Source: Goodfellowiella coeruleoviolacea (GTDB taxonomy: Bacteria > Actinomycetota > Actinomycetes > Mycobacteriales > Pseudonocardiaceae). Taken from it: 64,000 bases of DNA. Within the stretch, counting starts at the first letter, position 1, and every line of letters starts with the position of its first letter. Positions 41,701-48,425 of this stretch are shown piece after piece. Under the pieces are notes generated by a model. It was not told where the DNA came from. It made no database searches and was given only the letters and a program-made list of their open reading frames with translations. The stretch spans positions 21,260 to 85,259 of the forward strand of contig NZ_JAMTCK010000013.1 in NCBI RefSeq assembly GCF_024171785.1, written 5' to 3'. A program made the position numbers and the translations under genes.

Positions 41701-43582
41701 CGGGGCTGTCCGGGCCACGTTGCGTGGGCACCGGGGAGCCGCCGCTGTCCCTGGCGGCTACTGGCGTGGCCCCCGTGCCGGCGGAAGCAGTGCCGGCGGA
41801 ATGGGGGTCGGGTCGGGGCGGGGTGGTGTCGGGGTGCGGGGTGGCACCGCCAGGCGAGGTGGGGCTGCTGTGTGGCGTGGGGCCAGGGTGTGGCGTGGCG
41901 CCACCAGGCGGCGTGGTTCCACCGTGCGGAGTTGGACCGCCGTGCGGAGGCATCGCGGTCTGCGGGGGTGGGCCGTTGGTCGGACCGGCTTCACCGCGTG
42001 GTCCACTGTGGACGGGCGGATCAGCGCTGGGTGCACCACCGGGCGAACCACCAGGATGGTTGTTCCCCAACGAATGGGCTGGCGAGGCGGTCGGGGTGGG
42101 AGTGGGGGCTCGCCCACTGCTCAACGTCGTGGCGGTGGGCGTGTGGCCGCCGGGCGAACCTGGGGTGGGGCCGAGATCGCCGGTGCGTGGTGCGAAGGCC
42201 CGGTTGGGCGCGCTGTCACCACCACCCGCGCGGGGCGTGAATCCGTTGCCGCCGTTGGGTCCTTGGGAAGGCGTGGCTGGAACGCCCGAGGGTGAACCGG
42301 AATCCGCTGCCGGGTGCCCCGAGCCAGGTCGGCTGCCACCGGGGCTGGTGGCGGGGCCGTCGCCAGCCGATCCGGTGTGCGCGCGGGGTGGAACAGTCGT
42401 CTCTGGACTGTCGATGCCGCTTGTGGTGGTGCGGGCCGGTTCGGGAGAGCCGTTGGCTCCCGCTGTTCGTGGCTGATCAGCGATCCTGGTTGTCCCGTTG
42501 TCGCCCGAGTCAGTGGTCCGCGGACCAGGGGTGTCCGCGCCGTTGTTTCCCGGGCCGTCGGGACTTCGGCCGTTGGGGCTCGGGCCGTCGGGGCTTGGGC
42601 CGTCGGCATCGGGGGAATCGCCGGTGTCGTCGACGCCACTGCCGCCATCGGGGTCACCGTCACCGCCGCGTCCACCGGGACCGTCACCGCCGTCCGGTCC
42701 GTCCGGGCGAGCGCCGCGTTGGATGAAGCCACCCGCCTTGACGTTGCGGGGATTGACGATGTCCAGGCCGGTGACCTTGCCGACGAGTTTGCCGCAGACC
42801 TTGACGATCTTCGCGAAGACGTCGGCCAACTTGCCCAGCAGCGGCGAGACCTTGCGGATCGTGCCGAGCAGACGGCGCAGCAGGTCGGCGATCTTGGTGC
42901 CCCACCTGGCGATCGCCGCGACCGCCTGGGCCACCACGACCGGTGTGCCGAGGCCGAGCGAGAACACCTCCTCCAACACCCAGGCGATCAGCTTGCCGAC
43001 CAGTTCGGCGATGAGTTCGCGGATCATCTCCCGGACGAAGGCGACGACCTCGCCCATGATCATGGTCACCGTGCTGATGGCGTTCGCCGCGGTGGCCGCG
43101 GCGGCGATGGCCTCCTCCTGCTCCTTGGCGGACGCGCGGTACGCGTCAGCCGCTCCGCCCCGCCAGTTCGCGGTGCCCTGCTGCACGGCGTCGGCGAACT
43201 GGGTGCGCACCTCGCCCACCGCCTTGGCCACGTTGCCCCAGGTCTCGGCGTAGGACTGGATGACGGGCGGGTCGCCGGCGACCGAGTCGAGCATGTCCTT
43301 GAGCGGCTGGACGTGTTCCATCAGGAACGACGCGACCGACGACATCAGCCAGCCGAACGGGTCGATCGCGGCGAACGCGCCCTCCGCGGCCAACCCCAGC
43401 ATGCCGAGGCCGCCCTGCACCCAGTTGCCGCTCTTGATCCCGTTGAAGGTGTCCATTGCGGACTCGGCGATGCCGATTCCGCCCATCCAACCGTAATCCC
43501 CGTTGCCGGAGGTGAGAATCCCCGGGCCGGCACCGTCCTGTGGTGCTGCGGCAACGAGGTCGTTCTTGTCCTGCGGCGGCAT
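38783..43582 (-). CDS. WXG-type polymorphic toxin with C-terminal PD-(D/E)xK-like nuclease
   Basis: 1,599 residues from ATG 43582 after GGGGGAGGG. Residues 1-200 are the helical WXG-like delivery domain (TANWRGGAADAYRA, WRG at 140-142), then amphipathic helices. About 295-785 is a Pro/Gly/Ser/Thr-rich linker. Around 830-940 lies GRPVRLIGCDAGSNDFARRL with VLAPN, a module frequent in actinobacterial polymorphic toxins. About 1050-1370 is a long coiled coil (AEADLAAVRKEHADAEARVK). The end carries GHLDGVFEAP, YRIYEAKG and GYEQGH: Asp1443, Glu1461-x-Lys1463 and Gln1477 fit a restriction-endonuclease-like site. Likely exported by an ESX/type VII system. No immunity gene is evident downstream. Confidence 0.8.
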   Translation of the reverse strand: MPPQDKNDLVAAAPQDGAGPGILTSGNGDYGWMGGIGIAESAMDTFNGIKSGNWVQGGLGMLGLAAEGAFAAIDPFGWLMSSVASFLMEHVQPLKDMLDSVAGDPPVIQSYAETWGNVAKAVGEVRTQFADAVQQGTANWRGGAADAYRASAKEQEEAIAAAATAANAISTVTMIMGEVVAFVREMIRELIAELVGKLIAWVLEEVFSLGLGTPVVVAQAVAAIARWGTKIADLLRRLLGTIRKVSPLLGKLADVFAKIVKVCGKLVGKVTGLDIVNPRNVKAGGFIQRGARPDGPDGGDGPGGRGGDGDPDGGSGVDDTGDSPDADGPSPDGPSPNGRSPDGPGNNGADTPGPRTTDSGDNGTTRIADQPRTAGANGSPEPARTTTSGIDSPETTVPPRAHTGSAGDGPATSPGGSRPGSGHPAADSGSPSGVPATPSQGPNGGNGFTPRAGGGDSAPNRAFAPRTGDLGPTPGSPGGHTPTATTLSSGRAPTPTPTASPAHSLGNNHPGGSPGGAPSADPPVHSGPRGEAGPTNGPPPQTAMPPHGGPTPHGGTTPPGGATPHPGPTPHSSPTSPGGATPHPDTTPPRPDPHSAGTASAGTGATPVAARDSGGSPVPTQRGPDSPVAPPHQGPPPGTGAPGAPGSPGSPGAPAGGAPHTRPGRGPGWTGTPGSPAPIQPRTPHPPSRPTGPAPTPVARGGPGGPATSTPGRPATHPASPGSGRPPAGSTGSAQHAPTSPGAYRPDPAGPRHPVGPQGPQHAPDAGPPTHHTPDRAPDGHRPDPDGPVHHDLDRPSPDEVVRRHAEATPAGVSFHRGDSKMGDLPQRVRPDPDGRFTADVHVTPDGHARIGNRLYSPEEFADLLRRSGNYDGRPVRLIGCDAGSNDFARRLSRALDTEVLAPNRAAWSDTDGRVFASEPEIGPNGERRPKIPPNGEWQVHRPDGTTTRAGDDGFVPGTRDADKVGLDPHTARDRGDDPEKANVEKVHKKIEAKLNGPRAEAEKFYRQYWNGSFDSNNPHPTRNAAGMKGKIDGVQVPPIGRNEDGSFFVKKLEQAEVKATESGSRDSLSPEQRWAADRLVHMRPGIQSRYDDADGPFAIERADKKVREAEEELKTAEDSGNDASIREAKKELAQAREHRAEAPVKAAEAKLAAAREAQEGAVTSRRYAAESDPWMADADPKRVREAGEDAALARKYTAAAQVKEAELDVAKARRDHAAARVKEAEKDLDQARTSRRSTDKAEADLAAVRKEHADAEARVKRAEADLDAARRAEADFNAKYAEAERAHRAAARHDDLEAEIRRAEQVVGDARARRAEAQRDLDAAPPADRARAEAALREVEADLAAARKQEWRAQAEHHLAQQGLPARTAASGDKDTPNDGQPGPVSPEELRAEHGIMRSERGEYIGQFAMNHRVADLNAQRPPDRAFTLVEELPDRGAGHLDGVFEAPHDTYGKEYRIYEAKGPEADRGHAGGYEQGHPQYLDNMLENLHRRAEENYNAIRDAKNIADPVARKQELDRLRAKFKTDDLDALQAEFDAEKRKAQELRDARNADLADKERTGTLGERVRYFQAKAQVEPSERGLKSQYKGYQEDEFDLDL

Positions 43583-43723
43583 CAGCGCGACCCTCCCCCT
43601 CGTCAGGTCGACGTCGCCAATGGTGATGGGCGGTGCCGCGCAGCGGTTGCGCAACTCGGACAAAATGCCCTGGACGGAGTCGTGTCATGTCCGCCGAATG
43701 AGCCATCACGATGACTGATGCCC

Positions 43724-44041
43724 AGGTTTCCGCTACCGCGGTTCGCCGTGGCCAGGCCGCACGGCAGGGGCCAGGGCATCACCGCGTGGTCTCCCGCGGC
43801 GATGCCCTGGAGGAGCTGCCCGTCGATCAGTCCCGTGTCTGTCGAGGCGACGCTGATGTCCGCGAGCAGGCCGGTCGCGAGCCCTGAACCTGGCCTCGCC
43901 GTTGCCGGCCGAGACGACCGGCTTGTCGCGGTTGACGATGCCGTGCGCGTTGCCGAGGCCCTCGGCGATCGTGATGAGCAGGATGCCGTTGTCCCGCCGC
44001 TCCGGGGTGAGCGTCTGGTACGTGCTCCAGTCGGTGCTGGG
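43724..44041 (-). pseudogene. Enoyl-CoA hydratase remnant
   Basis: Two frames together read an eroded crotonase. The first is DWSTYQTLTPERRDNGILLI, then an internal deletion, NRDKPVVSAGNGEA, and a frameshift. The second is SGLATGLLADISVAST, TGLIDGQLLQGIAAGDHAVM and PWPLPCGLA. The KPVVSAxNG and LADISVA...DG...GIAAGDHA segments are classic enoyl-CoA hydratase. The first-half CoA site and the C-terminal third are missing. Confidence 0.85.
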
Positions 44042-44099
44042 ACGCAGGCCGTGGCCGGGCCTGGGGGACCTCTGGCGTTTTCGGGTGCGCGCGTCAGCC

Positions 44100-45062
44100 C
44101 TAGCCGTGCTCGCGTGGGTCGTGGCGGGGCAGCCAGATCTCCTCGGCGCGGGCGCTGGCCTGCGGCGTGAAGTAGTCGCCGGTCCTGAGGTCGTCGAGCA
44201 AGGTTGCGTGCTCTGGCGTCCAGCCCAGGAGCGCCTGGGTGTGCTGGCTGGAGACGGGGACGTCGAGGGAGAAGAACCGGGCCAGGAACGGGTTCCCGAG
44301 GTGCTCGGCGGCCTGTTCCAGGGTCATCGACGTGGTGGGGATGTCGAGCAGCTGCCCGATCCGCTCGGCGATGCTCCTGATCGTGACGGCGCTTTCCCCG
44401 ACTCCGTGCAGCACGCTGCCGGCGGGAGCTTTCTCCAGCGCCAGCCGGAAGAGGCTGGCGGCGTCGGCGCGGTGGACGGCCGGCCACCGGTTGGTGCCGT
44501 CGCCGATGTAGGCCGAGACGCCCGCCCTGCGCGCCGCCGCGATCAGCGCCGGGATGAACCCGTGGTCGCCGGGGCCGTGCACGGTCGGGGCGAGTCGCAC
44601 GACGCTGGCTCGGACTCCCCGCTCGGCAAAGCCCAGACAGGACTGCTCGCCGGCGACGCGGAAGGCGGCGACCGAGTCGGGATCGGGCGCGTCCTGTTCC
44701 GTGCTGACCCGGCCGGCCCTCATCACCAACGTGCCGGACGTGCTGACGAACGGCTTTCCGGAGCCGACCAGCGCCTGACCGAGCGCCTCGATCGCGGCGC
44801 GGTCGCGGCGGACGAGGTCGTCCGGATCGGCGTAGTCACCGCCGTACGCCATGTGCAGCACGCCGTCGGCGGCTGCGGCGCCGCGGCGCAGGCTGTCGAG
44901 GTCGTCCAGGCAGCCGCGGTGCGGTGCGGCGCCCAGCGCCTCCAGCCGAGCGGCGGCGGCGTCCGAGCGCGCCAGACCGGTGACGGTGTGGCCGGCCGCG
45001 ATGAGGTGGGCGACAACGGTGGGACCGGTCTGGCCGGTACCGCCGGTGACAAAGACGTGCAT
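44100..45062 (-). CDS. Extended SDR, NAD(P)-dependent epimerase/reductase-like
   Basis: 320 residues. Rossmann motif MHVFVTGGTGQTGPTVVAHL at the N-terminus, an acidic/Arg patch LARSDAAAARLEALGA suggesting NADP, and LHMAYGG. There is a STSGTLV strand but no Tyr-x-x-x-Lys catalytic pair, so it belongs to atypical members (nucleoside-diphosphate-sugar epimerase-like, NmrA-like). Divergent from a TetR gene across a 122-bp gap with two long palindromes, so it is very probably the TetR target. Confidence 0.88.
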   Translation of the reverse strand: MHVFVTGGTGQTGPTVVAHLIAAGHTVTGLARSDAAAARLEALGAAPHRGCLDDLDSLRRGAAAADGVLHMAYGGDYADPDDLVRRDRAAIEALGQALVGSGKPFVSTSGTLVMRAGRVSTEQDAPDPDSVAAFRVAGEQSCLGFAERGVRASVVRLAPTVHGPGDHGFIPALIAAARRAGVSAYIGDGTNRWPAVHRADAASLFRLALEKAPAGSVLHGVGESAVTIRSIAERIGQLLDIPTTSMTLEQAAEHLGNPFLARFFSLDVPVSSQHTQALLGWTPEHATLLDDLRTGDYFTPQASARAEEIWLPRHDPREHG

Positions 45063-45081
45063 GGGAACTCCCGGATAACGC

Positions 45082-45163
45082 CAGTGACTGGCGCCAAGTA
45101 GCGCCAGTCACTGACTCTACGGGTAATGTCAGTGACTGGCGCAACGTGATGCCAGTCACTGAC
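45082..45163. promoter_or_regulatory. Twin TetR-type operators
   Basis: CAGTGACTGGCGC (45082-45094), 6-bp spacer, exact complement (45101-45113); then GTCAGTGACTGGC (45128-45140), 10-bp spacer, exact complement (45151-45163). Four copies of the half-site CAGTGACTGGC in two inverted pairs fill the gap between the SDR gene and the TetR gene, the second ending 21 bp before the TetR start. Binding would control both promoters and give autoregulation. Confidence 0.85.
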
Positions 45164-45184
45164 ACAACGCGGTAACCTCGGCGG

Positions 45185-45775
45185 GTGCCACGGAGCGGAG
45201 CAGAAGCGCGCCGCCGCCTGCAACGGGCGGCCTTGGAGCTGTACCAGGAACAGGGGTTCGACCGGACCACGGCGGCGGAAATCGCCGCCAGGGCCGGGGT
45301 CAACGAACGCACCTTCTTCCGACACTTCCCGGACAAGCGCGAGGTGCTCTTCGACGGCGAAGCCGAGCTGCGCACCGCGCTGATGCGGGCGGTAGCCGAA
45401 GCACCCGAGGGGCTGGCGCCGTTCGAGGCACTGCTGCGCGCCTTCCGGAAATCCGCCCGGAACCTGGCGGACAACCGCCCGTTCTCCGATCCCCGGTGGA
45501 AAGTCATCGCGGTGACGCCGGCACTCCGCGAACGGGAGTTGGCCAAGCACGCGTCGCTCACCGAAGCCGTGGCGGAGGCGCTGCGCCGGCGCGGTCTCGG
45601 CGCCGGGTTGGCCGACCTGGCCGCCCGGACCGGCTGGGCTGCCTTTCAGCACGCGGTCCAGGCCTGGATCGCCGACCCCGCGCGCAGTCTGGACGCGCAT
45701 CTCACCCAGGCCTTCGCGGATCTGCGCGCTCTCGCCGTGGCCGCCCTGTCAACGCAGGCGGGCCCCGAACACTGA
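45185..45775 (+). CDS. TetR/AcrR-family regulator
   Basis: 196 residues from GTG 45185. N-terminal DNA-binding domain: RRRLQRAALELYQEQGFDRTTAAEIAARAGVNERTFFRHFPDKREVLF with the standard helix-turn-helix. The helical ligand-binding part follows (LAKHASLTEAVAEALRRRGLG...WAAFQHAVQAWI). Probably represses itself and the divergent SDR gene through the twin palindromes. Ligand unknown. Confidence 0.93.
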   Translation: MPRSGAEARRRLQRAALELYQEQGFDRTTAAEIAARAGVNERTFFRHFPDKREVLFDGEAELRTALMRAVAEAPEGLAPFEALLRAFRKSARNLADNRPFSDPRWKVIAVTPALRERELAKHASLTEAVAEALRRRGLGAGLADLAARTGWAAFQHAVQAWIADPARSLDAHLTQAFADLRALAVAALSTQAGPEH

Positions 45776-45793
45776 CCCGGCCCGTCGTCCGCG

Positions 45794-45895
45794 GTCACCG
45801 AAGTCGCCAACTGGACCGCGTCCCGGTTGTGCGGCGACCAGCGCCTGTGTGCGGAACGCCCGCTCGTCGCCGAATGGTGCGAACGCGGCTGGTGA
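45794..45895 (+). pseudogene. C-terminal relic of an MBL-fold hydrolase
   Basis: In-frame stretch VTEVANWTASRLCGDQRLCA then ERPLVAEWCERGW and TGA, directly after the TetR gene. The end matches the MBL hydrolase at 35731-36408 (VTERVF..., GD..., RPHLAEWRERGW), with the middle lost. It points to deletion of a second MBL gene here. Confidence 0.5.
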
Positions 45896-45931
45896 GGCGC
45901 TGCGGAGCGGGGTCGTGGCGCGCGCCGCTCC

Positions 45932-46336
45932 TCACACCTCGACCACGTCCACCACACTCCGCAGACCGACGAAGTCCTTGCCGTTGCGGGTGTAGAGCGG
46001 GAGCCCCCGCGCGGAGGCGATCGCGGCGATCATCAAGTCCACTCGACGTGGTTTCGGGTCGCGGTTGGCCTCAAGGGTCAACGCCACCAGTGTGCCGAAG
46101 CGGGCGGCGGCCTGACCGTCGAACGGCAACGGGTCGAAGTCCACGATCGCGGCGCCCAGCTTCTCGGTGCGCGCGGCCCGCGTCGCCGCGTCCCTGGCCA
46201 TCGCCACCCCCTGGTGCAACTCCGCCAGGGTGATCGCGGTCAGTTCGGGAAACCTCGGCAGAGCAGTCGGGTCCAACAGCCCGAGGTCGATATAGGCGCA
46301 GGTGTCCAGCACACCCGACTCATGCTGATCAGCCAC
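45932..46336 (-). CDS. VapC-like PIN-domain toxin
   Basis: 134 residues from GTG 46336. The PIN acidic residues are in place: SGVLDTCAYIDLG (Asp near 10), ITLAELHQG (Glu near 40), RRVDLMIAAIASARG (Asp near 97) and LYTRNGKDFVGL (Asp near 118). VapC enzymes cleave tRNA or rRNA until neutralised. The start overlaps the antitoxin stop by 8 nt, the usual arrangement for co-translated pairs. Confidence 0.88.
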   Translation of the reverse strand: MADQHESGVLDTCAYIDLGLLDPTALPRFPELTAITLAELHQGVAMARDAATRAARTEKLGAAIVDFDPLPFDGQAAARFGTLVALTLEANRDPKPRRVDLMIAAIASARGLPLYTRNGKDFVGLRSVVDVVEV

Positions 46337-46607
46337 GGTCGCGCTCCCACGGGTCATCGGCACCGACGCGGTCCTGGGTGCCGAAGAACTCGTCGGCTTC
46401 CTGTCGCATGCGTTCGTGGTCGACCCGAGGCAGCGTGCGGTGGCGCTCGACGAGTTCCGCCGAGGAGAGCCGACGGCGCCGGGGCAACGGGCGCACCTCC
46501 GCGATCTCCACACCGTTGCGGGTGACGTGGTAGGTCTCCCCCGCCTCCACCGCGTCCATCACGGCAGCGGAGTTGTTGCGGAACTCCCGCTGGCTGATCA
46601 CCTTCAC
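46329..46607 (-). CDS. Phd/YefM-type antitoxin
   Basis: 92 residues. MKVISQREFRNNSAAVMDAV and ETYHVTRNGVEIAEVRPL are the Phd/YefM DNA-binding fold; the C-terminal half (SSAELVERHRTLPRVDHERM...) is the toxin-binding tail. It should block the PIN toxin and repress the operon. The last codons overlap the toxin start. Confidence 0.9.
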   Translation of the reverse strand: MKVISQREFRNNSAAVMDAVEAGETYHVTRNGVEIAEVRPLPRRRRLSSAELVERHRTLPRVDHERMRQEADEFFGTQDRVGADDPWERDRG

Positions 46608-46782
46608 AGGAACACTGTAGCTCGATGAGACACACCGTGCTACAGATCGACGGACGCGTTCACCGTTGAAGTGATCCGCAGCACCGCAAGTCCTGGATAT
46701 TGGCCGGTGTTCGGACTGGACGGAACGCGCGCGCCCAACCGGGCGATCCGGCTGCCGGGCAGGGAGATCCAGCTCCGATCGG

Positions 46783-47640
46783 TCATCGGTGAGCGCGGGC
46801 CCGGTGTTCGCCGTGCCCCGGGGCGGCCAGCATCCGCCGGCCGCCGTCGTCGGCGGGACGCAGCCCGAACGTGGCGCGAGACGCCATCTGGTGGGCTCGA
46901 ACGGTGATCGAGGCGATCACGGTCAGCGTGGGGATCACGAAGACGCCGGCGGCGGCGATCTTCTCGATCAGCTCGTCGGTGTGCGGCCGGTCGAAGAAGA
47001 GGTGGGTGAGTCCGTCGACGCCGGCGTCGACGACCTGACCGGCCGTCTCGGTGGTCGTCGCGTGCGCGAGGACCAGCTGGTCGCGGGCGTGGCCCGCGCG
47101 GACGACCGCCGCGACCAGTTCGGGAGCGAGGCTGGGCAGGGACGAGCCGACCAGGTGGCCGTCCTCCACCAGCACCTTGAGGTAGTCGGCGCCCTCGGCG
47201 ATCCTGGCCTCGCCGAACGCCGGGACCTCGGCGACGCGCGTGGCCGTCGGCCACGGCGGGTCCCCCTCCCCCTTCCGGAGCTGGTGCGGGTGCCCGTCCG
47301 CCGGGGTGAGCCCGATGGACGGGGAGCGCACGTCGGCGAGGTCGTTCGACTCGGCGACGAGGCGGCGCAGCGGGATCATCCGCTCCGGGATGGCGAGCAT
47401 GTCGAACTCGGTGGTGATCCCGAACGTGACGGCCTGGCGGAGTCCCTCCGCGTCGGTGTGCGTGTGCGCGTCGGTCAGGCCGGGCAGCAACGTGGCACCG
47501 GTGCCGTCGACCAGTTCGACCCCCTCGGGTCGGCTGCCCGCGACGCTGCTGATCCTGCCGTCCACGACCGCGACGTCGACGACCCCGAGCAGGTCCGCAC
47601 CATCGAAGACGCGCGCGCCTGTGATTGCGAAGTGGTTCAC
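46783..47640 (-). pseudogene. Amidohydrolase, C-terminally truncated
   Basis: From GTG 47640 (AGGAG upstream) the protein starts NHFAITGARVFDGADLLGVV, with the metal motif LLPGLTDAHTHTD, the TTEFDMLA strand, DYLKVLVEDG (metal Lys) and VLAHATTTE. It follows the imidazolonepropionase-like family to SRATFGLRPADD, then turns into GGRRMLAAPGHGEHRARAHR and stops at about 285 residues, where relatives have ~100 more, including the last metal-binding Asp. A truncated, probably inactive gene. The 46640-46782 stretch downstream holds nothing recognisable. Confidence 0.75.
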
Positions 47641-47765
47641 GGCTGACTCCTGCGGGAACTCGTGCGGCGGCACGACCGCCGGTGATCAGGTCGTTCTCCG
47701 CGGCGAGGCGGGACCCGCGCCGCGTCGTCAGCGCTGGCGCGAATCCCCCTGTCCCACCCACGTGG

Positions 47766-48425
47766 TTACTCGGGTCCTCCGGCGATCCGGTTGACCCAGC
47801 CGGCTTCGGTCTCCGCCATGCGGGCCCGCCACCGGAGCGCTTCCGCCTTGTTGCCGTGGCTCGTCGCGATGGTGAACATCACGCCCGCTGCCGGGAAGTG
47901 GCCCAGTTCGGCCGCACGCCGGTAGTGCTGTTCCGCTTCCACCGCTTTTCCGCGTCGTTGCAGGATGTCGGCCAGGCAGTGCAGTGCCCGGGCGTCCCGG
48001 CCGGCCGCGGCGAGCGCGGCCCAGTGTTCGGCCTCCGCCAGTTCGCCGCGTTCGGCCAGCAGGAGAGCCAACTCCAGAGCGGCGGCGCGGTCGCCCGCCG
48101 TGGCCGCCCTGCGGTACCAGTGCACCGCCTGGACGTCGTCCCGCCCGCGGCACCGGCGCGCCATCGCCGACATGGACCACGCGTCACCGCCGTCCGAGGC
48201 CAGGCGGTACCAGTGTTCCGCGGCGGCACCCTCACCCCGCTGTTCGTGCATGTGCCCGAGGACGCGCATTCCCTTGGTGCTGCCCGACTGGGCCGCCTGG
48301 TGTGCCCACTGCTCGGCACGCGCGGCGTCCCCCGACTTCATCGCGATGCGGGCGATCTGGTACATCGCGTCGGCGTCACCGGCCTTGGCCGCGGCCAGGT
48401 AGTCGTTGAGGGCGTCGTCGCTCAT
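47766..48425 (-). CDS. Sel1-like/TPR repeat protein
   Basis: 219 residues made of Sel1-like repeats of about 35 residues: ALNDYLAAAKAGDADAMYQI, EQWAHQAAQSGSTKGMRVLG, EHWYRLASDGGDAWSMSAMA, VHWYRRAATAGDRAAALELA, EHYRRAAELGHFPAAGV. A scaffold for protein-protein contacts. Its ATG overlaps the stop of the NB-ARC/TPR gene (ATGA, 48425-48422), so the two are translationally coupled and probably work together. Confidence 0.88.
   Translation of the reverse strand: MSDDALNDYLAAAKAGDADAMYQIARIAMKSGDAARAEQWAHQAAQSGSTKGMRVLGHMHEQRGEGAAAEHWYRLASDGGDAWSMSAMARRCRGRDDVQAVHWYRRAATAGDRAAALELALLLAERGELAEAEHWAALAAAGRDARALHCLADILQRRGKAVEAEQHYRRAAELGHFPAAGVMFTIATSHGNKAEALRWRARMAETEAGWVNRIAGGPE

Noticed and set aside
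42314..43714. A 466-codon plus-strand frame opposite the WXG toxin N-terminus
   Set aside because: Antisense of a GC-rich gene; the minus strand carries the WXG domain and RBS.
43603..44487. A 294-codon minus-strand frame over the hydratase relic and the SDR end
   Set aside because: It joins a real but broken hydratase fragment to an out-of-frame stretch of the SDR gene; no start or RBS supports one protein.
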